This document shows positions 1-5,447 of a DNA stretch of 5,447 nt, piece by piece. Within the stretch, counting starts at the first letter, position 1. Each line of letters starts with the position of its first letter. Location of the stretch: contig JBAYZQ010000157.1 of assembly GCA_041672385.1 (NCBI GenBank), positions 1-5,447 of the forward strand, written 5' to 3'. The stretch is from JBAYZQ01 sp041672385. GTDB taxonomy: Bacteria > Spirochaetota > Spirochaetia > Sphaerochaetales > Sphaerochaetaceae. Under the pieces are notes generated by a model. It saw nothing but the letters and a program-made list of their open reading frames with translations. It was not told the origin of the DNA and ran no database searches. Both the position numbers and the translations under genes were made by a program.

Positions 1-1
1 A

Positions 2-187
2 GGAAGAAAAGACTTAGTAGTAGCTGCTAAAGAAGCTTTTTCCATCATGAATGCTAGACCAAGCGACCCTAATTACCAGGAAGCTAGTTCCATTTTCCAA
101 GAGTACATTCAAAATGCACTTTATGGTGAAATTACTCCTGAAACAGCTTTACAAGAAGCAGTCAAAAAAGTTAACGCTATACAATAA
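2..187 (+). CDS. Sugar ABC transporter substrate-binding protein, C-terminal end (5' truncated by window)
   Basis: Reading in phase with position 2 gives 61 residues to a TAA at 185-187 with no internal stop; the start lies outside the window. The residues are typical of the extreme C-terminus of family 1 extracellular sugar-binding proteins: an ARPSDPNYQEAS segment, then YIQNALYGEITPETALQ, then an amphipathic helix ending in KKVNAIQ. In this family the segment is the last helical part of the C-terminal lobe, where tail helices pack after the sequence 'ARP...Y...s..fq..iq.al.G..tpe.Al..a'. The protein would act outside the membrane and deliver a sugar to the two permeases encoded immediately downstream. 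The family call rests on this tail pattern and on the neighbouring permeases; the ligand cannot be deduced from it. Confidence 0.85.
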   Translation, partial: GRKDLVVAAKEAFSIMNARPSDPNYQEASSIFQEYIQNALYGEITPETALQEAVKKVNAIQ

Positions 188-191
188 GTTT

Positions 192-228
192 AAGGAATCC
201 TTGGTTGATTTCCAGGGATTCCTTTTTT
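192..228 (+). terminator. Intrinsic terminator / attenuator after the binding-protein gene
   Basis: The left arm (192-204, AAGGAATCCTTGG) pairs with the right arm (212-224, CCAGGGATTCCTT) over 13 bp with a single G-U wobble. The loop is 7 nt, and the stem runs straight into a T tract (TTTTTT across 223-228, then ATTT). It starts 4 nt after the TAA of the binding-protein gene. A terminator here between a binding protein and its permeases commonly allows only partial read-through, so the binding protein is made in excess; that functional reading is inference. Confidence 0.85.
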
Positions 229-230
229 AT

Positions 231-262
231 TTGATGCAAAACATAAAAAAAGGATTTATACT
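231..262 (+). promoter_or_regulatory. Weak candidate promoter ahead of the first permease
   Basis: TATACT at 257-262 matches the -10 consensus at five of six positions. The only -35-like hexamer is TTGATG at 231-236, which leaves a 20-nt spacer that is longer than usual. It lies just after the terminator and could give the permease-kinase-isomerase segment its own transcript, starting near 269. In such AT-rich DNA a single good -10 is weak evidence. Confidence 0.2.
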
Positions 263-291
263 TTTTTAGCAACAAGAATTAATTTGTATAT

Positions 292-341
292 GGAGGTAAA
301 AAGCATTATTTTCATTAACTGCAAACAATGCTTAAAAAAAA
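292..341 (+). promoter_or_regulatory. Shine-Dalgarno plus intervening hairpin controlling first permease start
   Basis: GGAGG at 292-296 is the only strong ribosome binding site upstream of the first permease, but no ATG, GTG or TTG in the permease frame lies at the usual distance. An in-frame ATT (305) sits 8 nt after it. AAGCATT (301-307) and AATGCTT (327-333) form a perfect 7-bp stem, with a few more possible pairs inside (309-311 with 323-325). If folded, this hairpin leaves 4 nt between the GGAGG and the stem and 7 nt between the stem and ATG 341, an effective spacing near 11 nt. The same fold buries ATT 305. Either a hairpin-bridged ATG 341 or a rare ATT start is therefore possible. Confidence 0.5.
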
Positions 342-1216
342 TGGAAGAAGATATTTCAAATAAATATTCAATACTAATTACTCCTATGGTATTCATAATG
401 CTAACCGTTATAGGCTGGCCATTGATTAGAACAATACTTATGAGTTTTACAAACGAAGGACTAATGGATCTTGAACCTGTAAAAATTGTAGGTATTAAAA
501 ATTATATTCGCGCTATTACGAACAATGATTATCTTTCGGCCTTAAAAGTGTCGGGAATATTTGCCATAGCCGTTGTTACTTCAGAAATGATATTAGGTAC
601 TTTAGTTGGATTATTGGTAAACCAACCTTTTAAAGGACAAAAAATAGTTAGAGCATTATTAATTGTTCCTTGGGCAATTCCAACAGTTGTAAATGCTATG
701 ATGTGGAAATTGATTTACAATCCTGAATATGGAGCATTAAATTCATTTCTATATCAAATGAACATCATTACTGATTATGTAAGTTGGTTAAGTACTCCTA
801 GTAAAACGCTTGGAGCTATTATTTTTGCAGATGTTTGGAAAAATTTTTCATTGGTAGCAATGATAGTATTAGCAAGCTTACAAAGTTTATCAAAAGACCA
901 AATTGAAGCTGCAGAAATTGATGGAGCAAATGCACTTCAACGTTTTAAAAACATTACCCTTCCTCATATTCTTCCTTCTTTGCAAGTTGCTCTTGTATTA
1001 AGAATAATAGAAGCGGTTAAAGTCTTTGATATAATCTATATTATGACAAAAGGTGGCCCTGCAAATAAAACCAGATCCGGGACAATATTCATTTATCAAG
1101 AAGCTTTTTCAAACTCAAGACTTGGTTCAGGTGCAACTTATGCGGTTTTATTAGTATTTTTTATACTAATTATTATTTTGTTATATATGAAATTACTTAA
1201 CAGGAAGGAGGAATAA
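341..1216 (+). CDS. Carbohydrate ABC transporter permease, MalF/UgpA type
   Basis: This is an integral membrane subunit of a CUT1-type sugar importer; it pairs with the next gene product to form the channel. From ATG 341 it has 291 residues, normal for the family, with six predicted membrane segments near residues 10-31, 67-93, 102-125, 157-181, 209-233 and 262-284. The cytoplasmic EAA loop that docks the ATPase is clear: EAAEIDG at 189-195, followed by LP at 207-208. A MTKGGP motif (235-240) is typical of MalF-like permeases. The frame stays open upstream to TTG 284 and ATG 290. I prefer 341 because it gives the usual short cytoplasmic tail before the first membrane helix; ATT 305 is the one in-frame codon at normal distance from the GGAGG at 292-296. 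The stop lies 2 nt before the next start. The sugar transported is unknown. Confidence 0.93.
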   Translation: MEEDISNKYSILITPMVFIMLTVIGWPLIRTILMSFTNEGLMDLEPVKIVGIKNYIRAITNNDYLSALKVSGIFAIAVVTSEMILGTLVGLLVNQPFKGQKIVRALLIVPWAIPTVVNAMMWKLIYNPEYGALNSFLYQMNIITDYVSWLSTPSKTLGAIIFADVWKNFSLVAMIVLASLQSLSKDQIEAAEIDGANALQRFKNITLPHILPSLQVALVLRIIEAVKVFDIIYIMTKGGPANKTRSGTIFIYQEAFSNSRLGSGATYAVLLVFFILIIILLYMKLLNRKEE

Positions 1217-1218
1217 TT

Positions 1219-2067
1219 ATGAAAAAGAAAATTAAAACCTCTAGAATCTTATTTTACATAGCAATAGCTGTATTAGTTGTCTATATATTAGCTCCTTTTC
1301 TTTGGTTAATTATCATGTCAATAAGTTCCTCAACAGATTTAAGCACAAAACCTTTAAGCTGGATTCCAAAAAAAGTTGATTTTTCCTCATATCAAGAACT
1401 TTTGCATATGGGAAAAAATACTCATGGAGAATCCTTTTTATTTGGTCTTAGAAATAGTGTCGTTACCTCTTTTACAACCGTACTAATCTCAATCATCTTT
1501 ACTTTCCCTGCAGCATGGGTATTCTCAAGATATCCAGGGAAAAAGAATGTAATTCTAAAAATTGCAATAGTTACCTTTATGCTTCCTCCTGTTGCATATG
1601 CACTACCTATATACAAAACCTTATCAACATTAGGATGGTTAGATAATTCTTTTGCTTTGGCCTTTGTATATTGTACCTTAGTCATGCCATTCTGTGCTTG
1701 GCTAACCAAAGAAAACATAGACGCAATTCCTTTTGAATTGGAAGAATCTGCAATTATTGACGGCGCAGGTTTATTTACAAGATTATTTAGAATTGTGTTT
1801 CCTTTGATGATGCCTGCAATTGGAACAGTTGCCTTATTAGCATTATTGATGTCTTGGGACGAATATTTTTACGCAATGCTTTTCACAAATAGTAATGATG
1901 CTATTACTTTACCTGTTGTAATAGCAAACCTTGCCTCTGGAAGACAAGCAAATTATGGACTCATAGCAACTGGAGGAGTTATAGCAGCAGCGCCACCTGT
2001 AATTATTGGACTATTACTACAAAAGTCATTGGTAAAGGGTCTAACAGCAGGAGGAGTCAAAGGATGA
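1219..2067 (+). CDS. Carbohydrate ABC transporter permease, MalG/UgpE type
   Basis: This is the second channel subunit of the CUT1-type importer. It has 282 residues with membrane segments near 10-33, 76-104, 112-133, 144-163, 196-220 and 247-268. The EAA loop reads EESAIIDGAG from residue 175, with the conserved FP at 194-195. The C-terminus ends in LTAGGVKG, close to the usual MalG-family ending. The start is well supported: AGGAGG at 1206-1211 lies 7 nt ahead, overlapping the end of the first permease gene. Its TGA stop overlaps the kinase start as ATGA (2064-2067), implying translational coupling. No ATP-hydrolysing subunit is encoded in the window, so a shared MsmX/MalK-like ATPase elsewhere is inferred. 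Confidence 0.95.
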   Translation: MKKKIKTSRILFYIAIAVLVVYILAPFLWLIIMSISSSTDLSTKPLSWIPKKVDFSSYQELLHMGKNTHGESFLFGLRNSVVTSFTTVLISIIFTFPAAWVFSRYPGKKNVILKIAIVTFMLPPVAYALPIYKTLSTLGWLDNSFALAFVYCTLVMPFCAWLTKENIDAIPFELEESAIIDGAGLFTRLFRIVFPLMMPAIGTVALLALLMSWDEYFYAMLFTNSNDAITLPVVIANLASGRQANYGLIATGGVIAAAPPVIIGLLLQKSLVKGLTAGGVKG

Positions 2068-2966
2068 GCCTTTTATTGGGATTTGACATTGGAGGAACAA
2101 ATGTCAAATATATGGTATGTGATTCAAACCTCAATAAAATTGACAAAGGATTTTTTCCCACAAATTCAAAAAAAGGGATTAATAACCTAATTAATAATGT
2201 TTATTTAATTATTGAGAAAATACAAAATAAGTATAATGAGAAAATTGATTCCATTGGAATTGGATGTACTGGACCAATAGACATAGAAACAGGAATTATT
2301 GAAAATCCATATACACTCCCAGGTTTTGAAAATCAATCCATTAAAAAATTACTTAAACAAAAGATAGAAATACCTGTTTATATTGATAACGATGCTAACA
2401 CAGCTCATTTAGGTGAAATCTATTTTAGCAAATCAAAGATTAATAATTCAGTAATGTTAACTTTCGGAACAGGGGTAGGTTGTTCAGTTAGAATAAACAA
2501 TAGTTTCCTAAGAACCAATGGATTAAAACATTCTGAAATTGGGCATATGTTTGTCAGTAAACCTAACACCCTGCAACAATGTTACTGTGGCAAAGTTTGC
2601 TGTGCTGAAAATACATTATCAGGGACTTCCTTAAATCGAGACTCATTAAACCTTTTTAATCTTAAACCAGAAGAGGTTTTCGAGAATCCAAATTCAAAAG
2701 AAAAACAAATTTTCATACAAAATATAAAAGATTCACTGTTTGAATTTGTTTTTCAACTTTCAATTATTTTTGAACCCGAAGAAGTAATCATAGGTGGAGG
2801 ATTACAAGATTTTTATGGAAAATATCTCATATATGATTTGCAAAAAAGACTTAATAAATTTAGAAACGTATTTGGTAAAACAAAAATAATAATGACTCAA
2901 CTAAAAAATGATTCAGGTGCTTTTGGAGCCATTTGCACTATTTTAGAAAACAAAAAAGGAAAATAA
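2064..2966 (+). CDS. ROK-family sugar kinase
   Basis: This is a cytoplasmic ATP-dependent kinase expected to phosphorylate the imported sugar, usually at C6 of glucose, GlcNAc or ManNAc in this family. The 300 residues carry the full set of ROK motifs: phosphate-binding DIGGTN (8-13), DNDAN (108-112) with the presumed catalytic base D110, GTGVG after the second sheet, EIGH (158-161), and the zinc motif CYCGKVCCAE (173-182). The zinc ligands would be H161, C173, C175 and C180. E158, H161 and E182 are where ROK kinases contact the sugar. The family consensus CxCGxxGCxE has Gly where this protein has C179. There is no N-terminal helix-turn-helix, so it is an enzyme, not a ROK repressor. AGGAGG (2049-2054) lies 9 nt before the ATG. 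The exact sugar cannot be fixed from sequence; glucokinase and N-acetylhexosamine kinase are both possible. Confidence 0.93.
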   Translation: MSLLLGFDIGGTNVKYMVCDSNLNKIDKGFFPTNSKKGINNLINNVYLIIEKIQNKYNEKIDSIGIGCTGPIDIETGIIENPYTLPGFENQSIKKLLKQKIEIPVYIDNDANTAHLGEIYFSKSKINNSVMLTFGTGVGCSVRINNSFLRTNGLKHSEIGHMFVSKPNTLQQCYCGKVCCAENTLSGTSLNRDSLNLFNLKPEEVFENPNSKEKQIFIQNIKDSLFEFVFQLSIIFEPEEVIIGGGLQDFYGKYLIYDLQKRLNKFRNVFGKTKIIMTQLKNDSGAFGAICTILENKKGK

Positions 2967-2967
2967 C

Positions 2968-4014
2968 ATGAAAGAAATAATTAATCGCTATGCTAAAAAT
3001 CTAGAAAATAAATCTGGCGTTGAAGCAATTTTAAAAGAAATGGAAAATCAAAAAAAAGATGCTATAGCTAGTTATGAAAATCAAAAATATCAAATAAAGA
3101 AATTAGCAAATGAAATAAAAATAAGTGAAAGGATTATTTTATTAGGTATGGGAGCATCCCATTTTGTTAACAAAATATTTGCCTTTCAATTGGGTCAACT
3201 TGGGTTCGATGCTTCAGCAATTACAGCATCAGACTTCTTATATTCTCCAATAAAAATCAAAGAAGCTTTGTTCATTTTCACATCTCAATCTGGAGAATCT
3301 ATTGAAACTGTTAAATGCCTCTCACTTACAAAAGGGAAAAATTGTTTTTCTTTTACTTTAGATGGGAAAAGTACCATTGCAAAAAACACCACAGCGATTG
3401 TAGCTGATGGGGGAATAGAAAAAGCCTATGCAGGAACAAGAAGTGTAACTCTAACAGTTGCCTTAATGGCTTATGTTATTTCAGAACTAGGGGCCTTTTC
3501 ACAACAAGAGGTTATCAACGCTATTTCCTACAATCAAAACTATGATAATAATTTTGAAAAAGCTATCAAATATCTTTGTTTAGGAAACTTACTTGTTTCT
3601 ACAGGAAGAGGTATTGCAGATCCTCTTTCTTCTCTTTTTTCTTTGGGATGCCAAGAACTAAGTTGTCTGCCTTTTTTAAACTATGAAACTGGACAATTTA
3701 GGCATGGGCCTAAAGAAATGATAAAAAAAGACTCTGTAATTGTAATATTTAGACAAAGCGAAGAATTAGGAAAACTTACACTAAGTTTTGAAGAAATTTC
3801 AAAACAAACTGGATGTCATTTAATTGTAATTGATTTTTCTGGATTAGAACCTTTAAATAGTGCAACAACAATCATTTCAAAAGTTGGAAAAGGAATTCTA
3901 TCTGTATTATCAGCAATGGAAACCTTCCAAGTTTTAATGATTTGCTACTCTTGTGGAAAAAATCCAATGACTGGAATCCCTAAATTCTCAAGCAAGGTAA
4001 CAACAACAGAATAA
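2968..4014 (+). CDS. SIS-domain sugar-phosphate isomerase/deaminase (GlmS C-terminal/NagB-II/AgaS-like)
   Basis: This is a cytoplasmic enzyme with two SIS domains, equivalent to the isomerase half of glucosamine-6-phosphate synthase without the glutaminase domain. It has 348 residues. Visible motifs are GMGASH (60-65), the phosphate-binding SQSGES (106-111), AGTRSVT (155-161, matching the STKAFT region of GlmS), ELSC (230-233) and RHGP (245-248). E230 and H246 are 16 residues apart, like GlmS E488 and H504. The C-terminus, from P338 to E348, aligns without a gap to the end of GlmS, placing K343 at the position of the Schiff-base lysine K603. An aldose/ketose amino-sugar-phosphate isomerase or deaminase is likely; a FrlB/FraB-like deglycase is the main alternative. 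AAAGGA (2955-2960) lies 7 nt before the ATG, and the gap to the kinase gene is 1 nt. It probably acts on the kinase product. Confidence 0.88.
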   Translation: MKEIINRYAKNLENKSGVEAILKEMENQKKDAIASYENQKYQIKKLANEIKISERIILLGMGASHFVNKIFAFQLGQLGFDASAITASDFLYSPIKIKEALFIFTSQSGESIETVKCLSLTKGKNCFSFTLDGKSTIAKNTTAIVADGGIEKAYAGTRSVTLTVALMAYVISELGAFSQQEVINAISYNQNYDNNFEKAIKYLCLGNLLVSTGRGIADPLSSLFSLGCQELSCLPFLNYETGQFRHGPKEMIKKDSVIVIFRQSEELGKLTLSFEEISKQTGCHLIVIDFSGLEPLNSATTIISKVGKGILSVLSAMETFQVLMICYSCGKNPMTGIPKFSSKVTTTE

Positions 4015-4026
4015 TTATTAAAACCT

Positions 4027-4044
4027 AAAAAATATCTATTTTTT
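4027..4044 (+). terminator. Possible weak terminator at operon end
   Basis: AAAAAAT (4027-4033) pairs with ATTTTTT (4038-4044) around a 4-nt loop, within a run of eight T (4039-4046), 13 nt after the isomerase stop. The stem is all A-U, so its strength is doubtful. No GC-containing terminator stem exists in this intergenic region, so the operon may end here or read through into the ATPase gene. Confidence 0.3.
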
Positions 4045-4052
4045 TTAAATGT

Positions 4053-4089
4053 ATTTAAATAAATATGAATTTTTTAGATTTATTTAAAT
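4053..4089. repeat. Perfect 12-bp A+T inverted repeat
   Basis: ATTTAAATAAAT (4053-4064) is exactly complementary to ATTTATTTAAAT (4078-4089) with a 13-nt spacer. The decamer TTTAAATGTA also occurs as a direct repeat at 4044-4053 and 4083-4092. A second, shorter palindrome, TGTAA (4089-4093) and TTACA (4103-4107), overlaps the -35 hexamer of the next gene. It could be a binding site for a regulator or a weak transcript-end structure. The very low complexity of the DNA raises the chance that it is fortuitous. Confidence 0.5.
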
Positions 4090-4101
4090 GTAATTTATTT
4101 A

Positions 4102-4130
4102 TTTACAATTAAACTATTTTAAAGTATACT
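4102..4130 (+). promoter_or_regulatory. Sigma-70/SigA-type promoter of the AAA ATPase gene
   Basis: TTTACA at 4102-4107 (five of six match to TTGACA) is separated by exactly 17 nt from TATACT at 4125-4130 (five of six match to TATAAT). Transcription would start 6-8 nt after the -10 element, at 4136-4138, which coincides with the ATG at 4137. No purine-rich ribosome binding site lies between the promoter and the gene, so the transcript would be leaderless. Confidence 0.65.
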
Positions 4131-4136
4131 TAGCTT

Positions 4137-5366
4137 ATGGTAATAAGAGAAAAATATTTAAAAATTATCAGACCTTTTTATAAAAATGAAATGATTAAAG
4201 TTTTAATTGGCATAAGAAGATCAGGAAAATCTGTACTACTTAATCAAATTATTGAAGAACTTAAAACAAAAAATTCAGTATCTCCATCAAATATCCTCTA
4301 TATAAACTTTGAAGACTATTCCTATCAAAAACTAACCAATACTGAAGAATTCTACAAATATGTAGAAAACTGGTTAGAAAATAAAACTAAGAACTTAAAA
4401 TATCTTTTTTTTGATGAAATACAAGAAGTAAAAAATTTTGAAAAAGTTATTAACTCTTTCAGAGCAACCCATAAAGATATAAGTATCTTCATTACTGGAT
4501 CAAATTCAAAACTACTAAGTGGTAAATTGGCTACCTATCTTGGAGGACGAACCCTTTCTTTTAAAATTTATCCATTTACCTTCTCTGAATTTCTTGAACT
4601 TGAAGATGACTTTAATAACCTAAATTCAAAACTTGAAATATATTTTAAATGGGGAGGATTTCCCTTAGTCTGTAAAAGTCAATCTTCAGAAGAAAAACGT
4701 GTACAATTATTGAATTTATATGACTCAATAATTATGCAGGATATAATTTCTGCCTCAAGCTTTGGTCAAATAGACACAATGAAAAGAATACTTACCTTTA
4801 TACTTGGAAATACATCTTTAACTGTTTCTCCAGAAACAATAACCAAAGAATTGGGGAAAGTAGGTATTAAAGTATCAATACCAACTGTTTATGAATATTT
4901 ACAACTCTTTGAAGATGCTGGAATAGTTAATCTTATTCAACGTTATGATATACGTGGTAAACAAATACTTAAGACTCTTAAAAAAGCCTATTCTTGTGAT
5001 TTAGGACTCTTTGAATTAACCCGAACTCGTGCAAATTCAAGTTTAGGTTCTATTATCGAAACCTTAGTATTACAAGAACTAAAATCAAGAGGACTTAATG
5101 TTTACGTTGGAAAAACCTACAAAGGCGAAGTAGATTTCATAGCAGAAAAAATAGGCTTAGGAATTTGTTATATACAAGTTTCTTATATAATGGAAAGTAA
5201 AAAGACCATTGAAAGAGAGTTTGGAGCTTTTTCTCCAATTAAGAATAACTGCCCAAAATATGTAATATCCACAGATCCTGTAAATTTAAGCCAAAATGGA
5301 ATTATTCATCTGAAATTGATTGATTTTCTATTAGATGAAGAATTACTGCAATTTAGACAATTATAA
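4137..5366 (+). CDS. AAA-type ATPase with C-terminal DUF4143 domain
   Basis: This is a complete 409-residue ATP-binding protein of the widespread AAA/DUF4143 family; no specific cellular role is established for it. The N-terminal domain has a Walker A motif GIRRSGKS (25-32), a Walker B motif LFFDEIQ with D93 and E94, and a sensor-1-like TGSNS (120-124). A LGGR segment follows with R138, a plausible arginine finger, and then the family's PFTFSEFLE. A middle helical part (about 200-290) resembles a winged helix. The C-terminal DUF4143 part holds E308, GEVDF (330-334) and IQVSY (346-350), a degenerate PD-(D/E)XK-like arrangement with Q347 and S349 replacing the catalytic E and K. The start is set by the family's usual beginning about 24 residues before Walker A. 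No Shine-Dalgarno is visible. It has its own promoter and is probably functionally unrelated to the sugar operon. Confidence 0.9.
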   Translation: MVIREKYLKIIRPFYKNEMIKVLIGIRRSGKSVLLNQIIEELKTKNSVSPSNILYINFEDYSYQKLTNTEEFYKYVENWLENKTKNLKYLFFDEIQEVKNFEKVINSFRATHKDISIFITGSNSKLLSGKLATYLGGRTLSFKIYPFTFSEFLELEDDFNNLNSKLEIYFKWGGFPLVCKSQSSEEKRVQLLNLYDSIIMQDIISASSFGQIDTMKRILTFILGNTSLTVSPETITKELGKVGIKVSIPTVYEYLQLFEDAGIVNLIQRYDIRGKQILKTLKKAYSCDLGLFELTRTRANSSLGSIIETLVLQELKSRGLNVYVGKTYKGEVDFIAEKIGLGICYIQVSYIMESKKTIEREFGAFSPIKNNCPKYVISTDPVNLSQNGIIHLKLIDFLLDEELLQFRQL

Positions 5367-5385
5367 GAAACAACAACATTTAAAC

Positions 5386-5411
5386 AAAAGAAAGCTGAAG
5401 ACTCTTTTTTT
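5386..5411 (+). terminator. Candidate weak terminator after the ATPase gene
   Basis: AAAAGA (5386-5391) can pair with TCTTTT (5403-5408) around an 11-nt loop, in a run of seven T (5405-5411) that lies 20-45 nt beyond the stop. The stem is short and AT-rich, so this is only a plausible transcript end. The remaining bases to 5447 show no supported gene. Confidence 0.35.
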
Positions 5412-5447
5412 ATTGTAAAATCATAAATGTAAGCTTATTCTTTTAAC

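Noticed and set aside
51..269. 72-codon open frame at the left end, plus strand
   Set aside because: It runs out of phase through the tail of the binding-protein gene and across the terminator hairpin. Its product has no recognisable features and it has no ribosome binding site.
328..363. Short out-of-frame ATG reading frame (11 codons) crossing an A8 tract at 334-341, possibly slipping into the permease frame
   Set aside because: Deleting one A would join ATG 328 to the permease frame, but ATG 328 has no ribosome binding site at normal distance and the permease has a simpler start at 341.
1422..1718. 98-codon open frame on the minus strand
   Set aside because: It lies entirely antisense inside the second permease, whose frame carries clear family motifs. 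It is a shadow of that gene.
2041..2090. TGA read as tryptophan (mycoplasma code) fusing the second permease to the next frame
   Set aside because: The permease has a family-typical end (TAGGVKG) exactly at this TGA, the ROK kinase begins in the overlapping ATGA with its own AGGAGG, and all tryptophans use TGG.
5127..5192. PD-(D/E)XK-like nuclease motif in the ATPase C-terminus as a sign of a defence nuclease
   Set aside because: The E-x-K part is IQVSY, lacking the catalytic Glu and Lys. This degenerate form is usual for DUF4143 proteins, and no defence or toxin partner gene is adjacent.
1..5447. CRISPR array, tRNA, rRNA, insertion sequence or attachment site
   Set aside because: No regularly spaced repeats, cloverleaf-like GC-rich segments, transposase motifs or flanking duplications were seen.

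Overview
The window comes from an AT-rich bacterial chromosome (roughly 30% G+C by eye). The tightly packed genes and mostly strong AGGAGG-type ribosome binding sites suggest a low-GC Bacillota-like organism, with fusobacterial or spirochaetal relatives also possible. TGA is used as a real stop (the second permease ends in an ATGA overlap) and tryptophan is always TGG, so the mycoplasma code is unlikely. No species can be named from the sequence alone.

All genes lie on the plus strand. Positions 2-4014 are the downstream part of a sugar uptake and catabolism operon. It begins with the last 61 codons of a periplasmic/lipoprotein sugar-binding protein, followed by a strong intrinsic terminator (192-228). 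Then come two MalF/MalG-type ABC permeases, a ROK-family sugar kinase and a GlmS-like SIS-domain sugar-phosphate isomerase/deaminase. The four downstream genes are spaced by 2 nt, overlapped by 4 nt, and spaced by 1 nt, which indicates one transcript. The implied route is capture of a sugar by the binding protein, import through the permease pair, phosphorylation by the ROK kinase, and isomerisation or deamination (or deglycation) by the SIS enzyme. No ABC ATPase is present, so a shared MsmX/MalK-type ATPase encoded elsewhere is probably used. No NagA-type deacetylase is seen in the window either. The substrate is most plausibly an amino sugar or a sugar-amine conjugate.

After a 122-nt, almost purely A+T intergenic region with inverted repeats and a good sigma-70-type promoter comes a separate gene (4137-5366). 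It encodes a complete AAA-type ATPase of the ATP-binding/DUF4143 family, whose cellular role is not established. Its promoter geometry places the transcription start on the A of the ATG, so the mRNA is probably leaderless.

The overall gene content is ordinary. The most interesting signals are in initiation regions. One is a consensus Shine-Dalgarno separated from the likely first-permease ATG by a perfect 7-bp hairpin, which also buries an in-frame ATT codon. The other is the leaderless ATPase gene with palindromes abutting its promoter.
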